From: an uncultured Clostridia bacterium
Lineage (GTDB): Bacteria; Bacillota; Clostridia; TANB77; CAG-508
Assembly: GCA_948896235.1 (NCBI GenBank)
Contig: CAQUUC010000001.1
Location: 372,001-436,000 of the forward strand
Direction: 5' to 3'
Length of the DNA: 64,000 nucleotides
Each line of letters starts with the position of its first letter. Position 1 is the stretch's first letter. Of this stretch, positions 18,054 through 26,697 are shown one piece after another. The notes under the pieces are model-generated. The model did not search any database, was not told the DNA's origin, and saw nothing but the letters and a program-made list of their open reading frames with translations. Both the position numbers and the translations under genes were made by a program.

Positions 18054-18554
18054 TTACTTCTTTATTATTTCTCCTATATCATTTAATCCTGCAATATATT
18101 GTTTTTGCATTTTTCTATATATTATTATAGATTTACCAACATAATAAACTGCAAACATTAATGAAACAGATGCAACTATCATATGAAACTTTTTTAAATA
18201 TATTGTATATAAAGAAATTGATAATAACACAAATATTGATAATAACAAACATTCAATTCCATGTATACAAATATTTCCGTTTTCCTTCCTATAGCTATAT
18301 TCAAATAACATAATTGTAAAAACAATAAGTGCAACACTAAACACTCTTAAATCTGTCAAAAATATGTTCGTTTCTATGTTTAATGCTCCAAGTCCAATAA
18401 AATATAAAAATAGCATAACCACAATTGCAATTATAAGGTTTTCAAATACTTTTTTATTTATTTTTTCTTCTACAGCTTTTGGCAATTCCTTCTTTGTTTG
18501 TATTTCTTTTTCAAAATTTTTAATATTTTCATTTATTTCTTTTTCTTCACTCAT
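18054..18554 (-). CDS. Four-span membrane protein, unknown
   Basis: The ATG at 18554 is the likely start, after AAGGATGTGG; a GTG lies three codons upstream. The ~166-aa protein has a charged Lys/Glu N-terminus (~40 aa), four hydrophobic spans (LIIAIVVMLFLYFIGLGAL, VFSVALIVFTIMLFEYSY, ECLLLSIFVLLSISLYTIYL, IVASVSLMFAVYYVGKSII) and a short cytoplasmic tail. I do not recognise the family. It lies between rsmE and yicC in the same direction with short gaps. Confidence 0.65.
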   Translation of the reverse strand: MSEEKEINENIKNFEKEIQTKKELPKAVEEKINKKVFENLIIAIVVMLFLYFIGLGALNIETNIFLTDLRVFSVALIVFTIMLFEYSYRKENGNICIHGIECLLLSIFVLLSISLYTIYLKKFHMIVASVSLMFAVYYVGKSIIIYRKMQKQYIAGLNDIGEIIKK

Positions 18555-18571
18555 AATACCCACATCCTTAT

Positions 18572-19321
18572 TTAAACCATTTCATCGAACTCATACATAA
18601 TTATACTAGAAAGTACTATTGGCGCCGTTTCAGTTCTAAGTATTCTTTTACCTAAAGTAATTATCTTACAATTAAAACTTTTTAAAAGTTCAATTTCTTT
18701 TTCTTCAATTCCACCTTCTGGTCCAACTATAACTGCTATTTTTAGTGGTATTTTAGATTTAACCTCTTCTAAAGCGCTTTTAATACTACAATTTTCTTCA
18801 GCTTCATATGCAACTAATACTATATCATAATCTACAATTTTTTCATATATATTTTTTATATTAATTGGATAATTTATAATTGGAATTTTATCTCTTTTAC
18901 TTTGTTTTGCAGCAACTTCAGCTATTTTTTGCCATCTTAAAATTTTCTTATCTATTCCTTTATCATCTAGCTTAACAACACACCTATTCATTGAAACTGG
19001 GGTAATCTCACTTACACCTATTTCAGTAGTTTTTTGAATTATAGTTTCCATCTTTTCTGCTTTAGGTAGTCCTTGAAAAATATGTAAATATGTTTTTGGT
19101 TCACTTTTGCTTTCTAATTTATTTATAATTTCACATTTTACGAATTTATTATCTAATTCTACAATTTTACACAAATAATTAGTAGAACTTTCTAAATCAC
19201 ATATATCGATTTCTTCATCTATTCCAAGTCTAAGCACATTTTTTATATGATTAACATCTTCTCCTTGAATTTCTACTATATCATCATTTATTTGATTTGT
19301 TGTAACAAAAAATTTATACAT
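18572..19321 (-). CDS. rsmE: 16S rRNA (uracil1498-N3)-methyltransferase
   Basis: This 249-aa SPOUT methyltransferase has an N-terminal PUA-like domain (VEIQGEDVNHIKNVLRL). Its C-terminal knot is diagnostic: IAVIVGPEGGIEEKEIELL and TLGKRILRTETAPIVLSSI. It methylates U1498 of 16S rRNA using S-adenosylmethionine. A hairpin terminator lies upstream at 19410-19439, between this gene and the pilin-like gene. Confidence 0.95.
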   Translation of the reverse strand: MYKFFVTTNQINDDIVEIQGEDVNHIKNVLRLGIDEEIDICDLESSTNYLCKIVELDNKFVKCEIINKLESKSEPKTYLHIFQGLPKAEKMETIIQKTTEIGVSEITPVSMNRCVVKLDDKGIDKKILRWQKIAEVAAKQSKRDKIPIINYPINIKNIYEKIVDYDIVLVAYEAEENCSIKSALEEVKSKIPLKIAVIVGPEGGIEEKEIELLKSFNCKIITLGKRILRTETAPIVLSSIIMYEFDEMV

Positions 19322-19409
19322 AATCCACCTCTTTAGAACAAATTATATCAAATATTTATATGATTGTCATTATAATATGATAAATAAACTATAATATATG
19401 TACTTTAAA

Positions 19410-19439
19410 AAGGAACCAAGTTTTTAGACTTAGTTCCTT
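19410..19439. terminator. Terminator of the pilin-like gene
   Basis: AAGGAACCAAGT and ACTTAGTTCCTT form a 12-bp stem flanked by A and T runs, so it can act in both directions. Confidence 0.88.
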
Positions 19440-19469
19440 TTTACAATTTATTTTATCAAATATATATAT

Positions 19470-20874
19470 TTATTTTCCATTTATATAAGATCCATTGTTA
19501 CCAACAGTGATGCTCGGATGAGCATCTGCTGTACTATTGGCGACAATTTCCACACACACAAAGTAGCTCCCCTCAACTTTACTAACTGGCAAGACCAAAT
19601 CAATCCATTTCCCACTAGTGTCTCCAAATGCTGGAAAAGCAACACTAGCAACTACACCAGTTCCATCAGAATTAGAACACAATTTAAAAGTTCCAGACGC
19701 ATGAGAACCACCGACTTGCCGAATAGTGAACATGTAAATTTAAAGATTCATAATCACTAACGTTTACCTTATTTTTTGATACTGCACGACTATATCTAGT
19801 TGCATAAACACCATTCAATTTCAAACCATAATCACTAGTTGCTCCTGCAAAATTCCAAAAGTTGTCTTTATAACTTCCTTGAGAATACAAATTGCCACTC
19901 CAAAGTCTTACAATCCCTTTAAACCTAATCATTGTTGATACTTTTTCTGTATTATTTCCAGCATTATCTACACTTAATACATGTAAATAATACTTTCCAA
20001 CTGCCGACTTTGTTATATCTATAATTTGTGTATCATCTGTAAAACTAGTTGCAGTATCCCAAATGCTACTATCTTTTCCTATTTCATCTTCACTACTATT
20101 CACTATATATTTACAGTTTTCTATATCTATTCCACTTTCTAAGTCACTTTGTATTACTGTTGCTTTTATTGTTGTATTAATATCTGTTGAGTCTTTATCA
20201 AATGTTATTTCTGCTTGTGGTGGTAGTGCATCTATATTATTTATCTTTGCTGAAAATTTATATCCTATTTCTCCCGTCTTTTTATTTATTATTCTTCCAT
20301 ATATTGTTATGTTTTTGGTTACGTCTATTTTATCTCCTACTATATAGTCTACCCAATTCTCACTACTATCGTTATTTTCTCCTATATTATATTGAACTGT
20401 ATATCCATTCATATTTACGCTTTCGTCTATTTCTATTGTAACTTCTACTTTGGCTACGTTTTGTGTTTCAGTATCATATACAAATTTTGCTTTTCCTCTT
20501 GTAACTTTTTCAATTTCTGTTTCTTTTCCTAAACTTTGTCCAATTTGAGGAACACTTCTATCTAGTTCAAATTGCCATCCATCTACTATTGCTATGTCTC
20601 CAGCTACTTGCATATTGTTTTCTTTTAATTTATTATCTATATAATCCTTTTCATTATATTCTAACTTTGTTATTTTATCAGCTTGTAGTTCTAGTAGTAT
20701 TGCTTCTAATTTTTCTCTTGCTCCAGCCTCTTCATAACTATTTCCTGCTTTTTTAGCAGTATTGAATAGTCCATTTTTTCCTAATATTAGATTAATTGTT
20801 ATTCCTGCCAAAATCAGCAATAATATTATTGTTACAATTAGTGCTATAAGTGTTATACCTTTGTTCTTTACCAT
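19470..20874 (-). CDS. Type IV pilin-like surface protein, needs one CGG +1 shift
   Basis: The N-terminus has a class III prepilin signal: MVKNKG, then ITLIALIVTIILLLILAGITIN, followed by a helical region (AGAREKLEAILLEL). Residues ~120-330 look like Ig-like beta domains (AEITFDKDSTDINTTIKA, VDNAGNNTEKVSTMIRF). Read normally it ends at 19684. Skipping the C of the in-frame CGG at 19711-19713 joins HVHYSAS to GGSHASGTFKLCSNSDGTG and continues to 19470, for 467 aa. That tail resembles a CBM6-like carbohydrate-binding beta sandwich. The protein is probably an adhesive pilin or pseudopilin processed by a prepilin peptidase encoded elsewhere. Confidence 0.75.
19711..19713 (-). other. CGG +1 recoding site in the pilin-like gene
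   Basis: Zero frame reads AGT CGG TGG. Skipping the C gives AGT GGT GGT (Ser-Gly-Gly) and opens a further 80 codons. Confidence 0.82.
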
Positions 20875-21022
20875 ATCTTTTGTTCTCTCCTTATTCTTTT
20901 TTACTTTTCTAATTTTATATTTACTATTTTAATTTTTCAATAAAAAGTAGTTTTTTTTAATATAATAAATATACATAAGATTTTTTGTTATTTTCTTATA
21001 CCATACCGAATTATAAATAGTT

Positions 21023-21074
21023 AAAAGTAAGCAACTTACTCTTGGTTTTACCCATTTGTAAGTTGCTTACTTTT
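21023..21074 (-). terminator. Terminator of xerD
   Basis: A 17-bp inverted repeat (AAAAGTAAGCAACTTAC and its complement) with an 18-base loop ends in T-rich sequence. The loop is larger than usual. The rest of the 230-base gap up to the pilin-like start shows nothing else I can call. Confidence 0.75.
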
Positions 21075-21106
21075 ATATTTTATTTTAATTCTTGCAAATC
21101 AAGTTG

Positions 21107-21988
21107 TTATGCTCTTGGATGAGCATGTTTATATATATTTTTTATACTTTCATCTTGGAATTGCATATATACTTGTGTTGAAGATATATCAGAATGTCCA
21201 AGCATTGTTTGAATTGATTTAAGGTCTGCACCATTTTGTAATAAATGTGTTGCAAATGAATGTCTTAAAACGTGTGGTGTAATATCTTTTGTTATATGAG
21301 CTTGTTCTTTATAATATTTTACTATTTTCCAGAAACCTTGACGTGTTAATCTTTTTCCATTTGTATTAACAAATAGTGCTTTTACATTTTCATCTTTAAT
21401 TAATATAGGTCTAGAATTTTCAATATATTCAGCTAATGCTTTTAACGAAAGTGATCCAAGTGGTATGTTTCTTTGTCTTTCACCAGTTCTACAAGTTACA
21501 ATACCTTCTTTTAAATTTACATCATCTATATCTAAAGAGATTATCTCTGTTACTCTCATTCCAGTAGCATAAGCAAATTCAAGCATTGCTTTATCTCTAG
21601 TTCCTTTTAAATCTACATCTTTTGGTTGTTCTAATAATAGTGCAACTTCTTGTGAAGATAAAACACTTGGAGCTTTCTTTTCTACTTTTGGAGATTGAAT
21701 TTTATCAGTTGGATCTTTTTTTACTTTTTTATTACGTACTAAATATTGGTAAAAAGATCTTATTGATGCAACATTTCTTGATATTGTAGAGGTTTTCTTT
21801 CCATCCTCTTGTAAATGTGAAAAATATTTTTTCATATCATCTTCTGTTATTTTTAAGAAATTCAATTTGTTTGAATTTACATAGTTTTCAAATTGTACTA
21901 AATCTCTTTTGTATGATTGTAAAGTATTTTCTGATAATTTCTTATCTTCTTTTATAAATTCTAAAAAATTGTTAATTTGTTTTTCCAT
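21107..21988 (-). CDS. xerD: Site-specific tyrosine recombinase, XerC/XerD type
   Basis: This 293-aa protein has an N-terminal SAM-like DNA-binding domain (NFLEFIKEDKKLSENTLQSYKRDL). The catalytic domain carries ATGMRVTEI (first Arg), HVLRHSFATHL (H-x-x-R) and LGHSDISSTQVYMQF (His and nucleophilic Tyr). It resolves chromosome dimers at dif. The protein ends normally and no attachment site or cargo is seen nearby, so it is a housekeeping Xer rather than a phage integrase. Confidence 0.9.
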   Translation of the reverse strand: MEKQINNFLEFIKEDKKLSENTLQSYKRDLVQFENYVNSNKLNFLKITEDDMKKYFSHLQEDGKKTSTISRNVASIRSFYQYLVRNKKVKKDPTDKIQSPKVEKKAPSVLSSQEVALLLEQPKDVDLKGTRDKAMLEFAYATGMRVTEIISLDIDDVNLKEGIVTCRTGERQRNIPLGSLSLKALAEYIENSRPILIKDENVKALFVNTNGKRLTRQGFWKIVKYYKEQAHITKDITPHVLRHSFATHLLQNGADLKSIQTMLGHSDISSTQVYMQFQDESIKNIYKHAHPRA

Positions 21989-22115
21989 TTTTATTCCCCT
22001 ATTCTAAATTAGTTTTATGTTATATTTTTCACAATTTACATAAACACTTATGTTATATCAAATTAATCGAAAAATGTAAAGACATTTTTCGAAAATTTTT
22101 ATAAATTTATTTTTA

Positions 22116-22767
22116 TTACAAATATTTTGCACAAATCTGCAATAAATTTGTAGAAATATATACCTCAATAAATGCTGATAATTCGAGCATTAGTGATATA
22201 ACTCCGCAAAATATAGTATGACGGGTTATTTCCATTTTTATGTTTTCTCTTCTTTTGTCTTTGATAATAGATTTATACAATTTCATTCCACTTACTGCTA
22301 AAACAATTATACAAGGGATAAATAATATATTTTGAAATAATAGAGATGTTATAACAAATATCATTCCCTTACCGCATACCTAATGTTGCAATACTGGAAG
22401 ATAATGTATATCCCAAGCAAAAACCTTTATAAGCAATTATACCATAAACCATTGGTATTCCTACTACAGTTGAACCCACAAACCAAAGAATAAGTGCTAA
22501 TAAGAAATTAGAAATTAGTGCATCTTTTAAAAGTTCTGCCTTATCTATTTGTATATTATTTCTTAAACTATCTACAAATCCATTAATATACGAACTTATT
22601 TCATTCGCCTGCTCTGTACCAGAATTATTAACAAAGATAATTCCAAAAGTTAATCCAATAAAAAAAATTATTGTTATAATTGCAATCTCTCTTAAATTGT
22701 TCTTTATATATGTTAATAAAATTTCTTTTATCTTGCTATTCGCATTTCTTTTTCCTATGTTTCTCAA
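22116..22767 (-). CDS. spoIIM: Stage II sporulation protein M, needs one CGG +1 shift
   Basis: The start is TTG 22767 with AGGAGG eight bases upstream. The zero frame ends at a TAA directly after an in-frame CGG (22372-22374). Skipping the C gives ATLGMGKGMIFVITSLLFQNILFIP and continues to 22116, for 216 aa with five membrane spans, as expected for SpoIIM. SpoIIM anchors the SpoIIDMP machine that remodels septal peptidoglycan during engulfment. SpoIIP is in this same window and is recoded too. Confidence 0.85.
22372..22374 (-). other. CGG +1 recoding site in spoIIM
   Basis: Zero frame reads ATG CGG TAA, an immediate stop. Skipping the C gives ATG GGT AAG (Met-Gly-Lys) and the second half of SpoIIM. 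Confidence 0.88.
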
Positions 22768-22893
22768 ATTTTACTACCTCCTATAGATGCTCATTCGCTT
22801 ATACATAATGTCTATGTAATAAAATTATTTTTAGAACTAGTTTTTATGGAAATTTAATAAAAAAGTGGATGATTAAGATCACCCACCAAATAT

Positions 22894-24106
22894 CTATTTT
22901 TTGATTGATTGTGCAACAGCAGCTATACGTCCATAAACTCCTCCGCCGTCCTTCTTGTATACCTAATTTTCCTTCTCTTGCAAGTATAATATTATTTGCT
23001 ATTTTTTCTCCTACTACTTGTTCAATATCGTCCTTAGAAAGTTTATGTAATATATTCATCTCGGTTTCAAAAGTATTTAACAATTTCTCTATCGTTTTTC
23101 CTCCAAGTCCTGGTATAAATGTAAGAGGTACTTGATAAATATATGGCGGACGATTTTTAGGACTTTTTGTTTCTTTTTTATCCTTAATCATTTCAATTCT
23201 ATCAAACACACCCATTGTTATGTTTTTAGAAGCGCAATTTGGACAAGTTGTTACTGGTGCATCTCCTGGAATATTTTTTTCACATGTTTCACAATAGGTT
23301 CTATGATATTTTCCTAGCTTTGGATCTAATCCATAGTTACAAATTATTTTTCTTCCATCTTCATTTTTTAAGGCTTTTACAATTTCTTTAAAACTTATAT
23401 CTTCTACTAATATTTTATTATATTCTCTGGCAATTTTAGGTAATGAATGTGCGTCTGAATTTGTTAAAAACGTACGAGTTTCAAGTTCACTTATCTCATC
23501 TGCTAAAAAGGTATCTGAACTTAAACCTAATTCTATTGCTATTATCTTATTAAACTTCTCTTTAAATATTTTTTCTAATCTATCTGTACAATTTCCATAA
23601 AAACTTTTATGTGGTGTAAATACATGTGCTGGTATTAAAATACCATTATATTTTTCAACTATATCTATTAAGTAATATGCTGATATATCTGCTCTTTGTG
23701 AACTTAAAGTTATATTGCTTATATGTGTACTCATTTCCTTAGAAAATCCTTTTATATCCTTTAAGCTTGGAAAAAAACATATATTATGCGCACTACCAGT
23801 TTTTCCATTATCATTTATCTCAGAGGTCTCAATTTCACTTCCTAATAGAATACAAACTTTATCCTTATATATAATTCCACCATCTTTTATTTCATATGCT
23901 TCGCCATTTTTTAAGAATTCTTCTATATCTTCAATTACATAAGGAGATGCGCAGTCAATAATTCCTACAACATTTATTCCTTTCTTTTCTACACATTCTT
24001 TAGCAATATTTTCAAAGTTTAAGCTTCTCGCTGCTGTTATTTTTATTGGTTTATTACTTTTACTTCTTCCTATGTGTACATGTAAATCTGCAAATATTTC
24101 ATACAT
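22894..24106 (-). CDS. PHP-domain endonuclease Q-like protein, needs one CGG +1 shift near its end
   Basis: Residues 1-~230 form a PHP metal-dependent phosphoesterase domain (FADLHVHIGRSK, GIIDCASP, HVFTPHKSFYG, NSDAHSL). A four-cysteine zinc module (~275-300: CETCEKNIPGD, CPNCASKN) and a helix-hairpin-helix region follow. This is the EndoQ/TIGR00375 layout; those enzymes nick DNA at deaminated bases. Zero frame runs on into QEGRRRSLWTYSCCC. Skipping the C of CGG at 22946-22948 gives EGGGGVYGRIAAVAQSIKK and ends at 22894, 403 aa, with the glycine-rich tail that suits the family. Confidence 0.85.
22946..22948 (-). other. CGG +1 recoding site in the endoQ-like gene
   Basis: Zero frame reads GGA CGG CGG AGG. 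Skipping the first C gives GGA GGC GGA GGA. It is the first of two adjacent CGG; after the shift the second is out of frame. Confidence 0.83.
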
Positions 24107-24168
24107 TACTTATTACCTCTCTTTTTCCAAAATTATAGAGGATTAGTTAATAATCCTCTATTAGTATT

Positions 24169-24459
24169 TTATCTTTCTTCTCCCGAAGTTTTTTCTTCAA
24201 TGGTTTCTTTACTTTCTTTTACAACATATTCAATTTTATCTTTCTTTGTTTTAGAATATGGTGTTTTTAATTTTTCAGCTTTTAAGTGAACTTTACTTAT
24301 ATTTTTCATATCTCTCATATATTGTTGTTGTGCAATTTCAATTCCTTCTCTAATTTCTTCTGGTGATAGTTTATTAAATAGTTTTTGCTCTTCAGTTAAT
24401 TTATTAGATCCCATAAATAGTTGATAATATGATCCATCATTTCCATTATAATATCCCAT
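24169..24459 (-). CDS. Small charged hypothetical protein
   Basis: The start is ATG 24459 behind ACGGAGGAAATAAA, giving 96 aa. The N-terminus is Gly/Tyr/Asn-rich (MGYYNGNDGSYYQLFMGSNK), followed by a helical Lys/Glu-rich body (KLSPEEIREGIEIAQQQYMRD) and an acidic tail. I do not recognise it. It is in an apparent operon with the HD-like gene at 24476 and the endoQ-like gene. The CGG here lies in the ribosome site, not in the reading frame. Confidence 0.65.
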   Translation of the reverse strand: MGYYNGNDGSYYQLFMGSNKLTEEQKLFNKLSPEEIREGIEIAQQQYMRDMKNISKVHLKAEKLKTPYSKTKKDKIEYVVKESKETIEEKTSGEER

Positions 24460-24475
24460 TTTATTTCCTCCGTTT

Positions 24476-25015
24476 CTATACTGCAATTCCCTCTGTCACA
24501 CTTACAAATTCTTTAAATTTGTTAAGATAAATATTATCTTTTCCCTTCATATTTCTAAATTCTAGTAAAACCAATGCTTCATCGACAGGAAATCCTCTTC
24601 TTTCTGGTCTGTTTAAAAGCATTCCTCCAAAATTATCTACTAATTCTAGTATATCACTTTCTTTTTCTCTTGGTGTACTTCCACTATATCTATTTACTTC
24701 TTCACATATTTTACAAAATTTCTTATCAAATCCTAATGTTGCTAAATATTCAGCTCCTTCTTTTGCATATGATTTGATTTTTGATAAATTTTTAGGGTCT
24801 TCAGGCTTTTTACATGAACATAATAATGAGGCTGTTAAAACCAAATTTTTATCTACATCTATATCCATATCTTCTATAAACATTCTTGCAAGTTCTGTTT
24901 TAAATATAACAGAATTATCGAAGAAAATATTAGTTCGTTTCTTTAAATAATATACTATTTCCATTTTCTTTATATAGTCTTGTTCAGACAATATATAATC
25001 TGCAAACGTTTCCAT
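24476..25015 (-). CDS. HD-GYP-like protein lacking the metal motif
   Basis: This 179-aa protein keeps the helical pattern of an HD domain (LTASLLCSCKKPEDP where active enzymes have a LHDIGK-type motif) and the later NRYSGSTP, ILELVDNFGGMLLNRPERRGFPVDEAL region that resembles HD-GYP domains. The HD metal ligands are replaced (CSC), so it is probably not a phosphodiesterase and may bind a ligand or protein instead. The start follows AGGGGGATAAT. Confidence 0.6.
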   Translation of the reverse strand: METFADYILSEQDYIKKMEIVYYLKKRTNIFFDNSVIFKTELARMFIEDMDIDVDKNLVLTASLLCSCKKPEDPKNLSKIKSYAKEGAEYLATLGFDKKFCKICEEVNRYSGSTPREKESDILELVDNFGGMLLNRPERRGFPVDEALVLLEFRNMKGKDNIYLNKFKEFVSVTEGIAV

Positions 25016-25126
25016 ATTATCCCCCTAATCTTTTGTTGTTAATACTATATTTCATTTTTATTATATTGTAAAAGAAGACACAATTCAAGCATGTTACAAA
25101 AATGTCATAATAATGTAATGCATTTG

Positions 25127-25169
25127 AATTATTAAGAGGTTTAACCAATTGTTAAACCTCTTAATAATT
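25127..25169 (-). terminator. Hairpin downstream of coaE
   Basis: A near-perfect inverted repeat (ATTAAGAGGTTTAAC with its complement, loop CAATT) starts at the coaE stop. The T-rich side is on plus, so termination efficiency on minus is uncertain. Confidence 0.65.
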
Positions 25170-25751
25170 TTATTTTAATCCTATTTTTCTTATCTCCTCT
25201 TCTAGTTCTATTAAATCACCATTATTTGTAATTACATAATCTGCTCTATCTTTTAAATAATCATCATTTAATTGTATTGCCAATCTTTTTTTTGCCATTT
25301 CTTCACCAATACCATCTCTTAAGCAAATTCTATCTATTTTATCTTTTTCTTTAGCAATCACTCCAATTACTATATCACAAACTTTATCTAAATTACTTTC
25401 ATATAAAAGTGGTGCATCTATTACGATTAATTCTTTATCCATTAAATTATTAATGTTTTCTTTGATTTCTTTTACTACATATGTAAATGTAAGATTATTT
25501 AGCGCCTTTCTTTTTTCTTCATCATCATATATTATACTGGCTAATTCTTTTCTTTTAAGTTCTCCATTATTATCAAGTATATCTATGCCAAAATATTCTA
25601 CTATAGAATTTAAATACATAGTTCCTTTTTTAGTTAATCTTTTTGCAACTTTATCTGCATCTATAATATGTGCAGCATATTTTTCTTCTAATATAGCACA
25701 TATCGTCGTTTTTCCAGCTCCCGAACTTCCTGTAACACCTATAATTTTCAT
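25170..25751 (-). CDS. coaE: Dephospho-CoA kinase
   Basis: This 193-aa P-loop kinase has GVTGSSGAGKTTI (Walker A), IIDADKVAKRLTKKGT, IDAPLLYESNL and a lid region RICLRDGIGEEMAKKRLA. It catalyses the last step of coenzyme A synthesis, phosphorylating dephospho-CoA with ATP. In many Firmicutes coaE lies beside polA; here polA is about 22 kb away. Confidence 0.95.
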   Translation of the reverse strand: MKIIGVTGSSGAGKTTICAILEEKYAAHIIDADKVAKRLTKKGTMYLNSIVEYFGIDILDNNGELKRKELASIIYDDEEKRKALNNLTFTYVVKEIKENINNLMDKELIVIDAPLLYESNLDKVCDIVIGVIAKEKDKIDRICLRDGIGEEMAKKRLAIQLNDDYLKDRADYVITNNGDLIELEEEIRKIGLK

Positions 25752-26083
25752 ATCTAGAATCCTTCCCTATTTTGTTAATTATTATATTTGTAAATTATAT
25801 CATATTTTATAATATTTTTAAAGCTCAAACTACTTATTTCTTTGTTGACTCTTCTTTTACCCTTGCTGAAACCATTGGTATACTTATGCAGGTTATTAGA
25901 TTAGTCCATACAATGAAGACTATGCCTAAAGTCACATTTAAAAGAATTCTTGTCTCCATAACACCTACGGATAAAAGAACGTCAATTTACCAAATTCAAT
26001 CACCAATTGATCTTCAGACATTGATCCACATTTTAACAAGAATTATAACTCTGTTAAAAGACCCTTCTTCAGAAAAATTCTAT
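25752..26083. other. 332-base gap between coaE and rnhA
   Basis: The stretch is less AT-skewed than other gaps here. It ends in a strong plus-strand terminator (26084-26117), which hints at a plus-strand RNA. A 41-codon membrane ORF lies on minus (25834-25959). A long open plus frame covers it but lacks a ribosome site and runs through the terminator, so I do not call it a gene. No recognisable RNA family. Confidence 0.4.
25834..25959 (-). CDS. Possible 41-aa single-span membrane peptide
   Basis: The ORF begins METRILLNVTLGIVFIVWTN and ends SARVKEESTKK: a positive start, a ~22-residue hydrophobic span and a charged tail, as in real small membrane proteins. The ribosome site is only TAGGTG, four bases from the ATG, so translation is doubtful. 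The family is unknown. It lies between rnhA and coaE in the same direction. Confidence 0.4.
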   Translation of the reverse strand: METRILLNVTLGIVFIVWTNLITCISIPMVSARVKEESTKK

Positions 26084-26117
26084 AGTCCCTCTTATGTAGT
26101 TTTACATAAGAGGGACT
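26084..26117 (+). terminator. Strong hairpin terminator between rnhA and coaE
   Basis: A perfect 14-bp stem (AGTCCCTCTTATGT with its complement, loop AGTTTT) is followed on plus by TCTTTTTTT. On minus the trailing T run is weak. It ends just before the rnhA stop. Confidence 0.85.
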
Positions 26118-26124
26118 TCTTTTT

Positions 26125-26559
26125 TTATAATGTACTAATAGCATTTCTTGCCATTTCATCACATCTGTTGTTGTATATATTATCAGCATGACCTTTTACT
26201 TTAATAAATTCCACATTATGAACTTTAGTTAATGAATATAACTCCTCCCATAATTCTTTATTTTTTACAGGTTCTTTATTAGAATTTTTCCATCCATTCT
26301 TCATCCATCCATAAATCCATTTTTGATTAAAAGCATTTACAACATATGCACTGTCACTATATAGTTTTACATTGCATTTGAATTTTAATAATTTAAGTGC
26401 TTCAATAACAGCAGTTAATTCCATCACATTGTTTGTAGTATCTTTAAGAGCTCCGGATATTTCTTTAGTATTTCCTTTATACATAAGAACACTTCCCCAA
26501 CCTCCTGGACCTGGATTTCCTGAACATGCTCCATCTGTATATATAATAACTTCTTCCAT
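26125..26559 (-). CDS. rnhA: Ribonuclease HI
   Basis: The start is ATG 26559 behind GGGGGAAAA, giving MEEVIIYTDGACSGNPGPGGWG. The ~144-aa protein has the catalytic acidic set: D in YTDG, E in MELTAVIEAL, D in YSDSAYV and D in RCDEMA, plus VKGHADN. It degrades RNA in RNA-DNA hybrids. It is divergent from tmcAL. Confidence 0.96.
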   Translation of the reverse strand: MEEVIIYTDGACSGNPGPGGWGSVLMYKGNTKEISGALKDTTNNVMELTAVIEALKLLKFKCNVKLYSDSAYVVNAFNQKWIYGWMKNGWKNSNKEPVKNKELWEELYSLTKVHNVEFIKVKGHADNIYNNRCDEMARNAISTL

Positions 26560-26626
26560 TTTTCCCCCATTCTTGATATTTTTTATCAATTTTATATTGT
26601 ATTTTACATGAATTTTAACATAATAT

Positions 26627-26655
26627 TTGAAATTTATTATCTTTTATGATATTAT
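26627..26655 (+). promoter_or_regulatory. Sigma-A promoter of tmcAL
   Basis: TTGAAA (26627-26632), 17 nt, TATTAT (26650-26655), about 40 bases before the start codon. Confidence 0.7.
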
Positions 26656-26697
26656 ATCAGTAAATTGTTTTTAATTGCAATATAGGAGGTAGAATTT

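Noticed and set aside
24169..24486. A further CGG shift between the HD-like gene and the small gene downstream
   Set aside because: The CGG there belongs to the ribosome site (ACGGAGG) after a normal stop codon; both genes have their own complete frames.
25772..26191. 139-codon plus-strand ORF between coaE and rnhA
   Set aside because: It lacks a ribosome site, runs through a strong terminator and overlaps rnhA; the translation is not protein-like.
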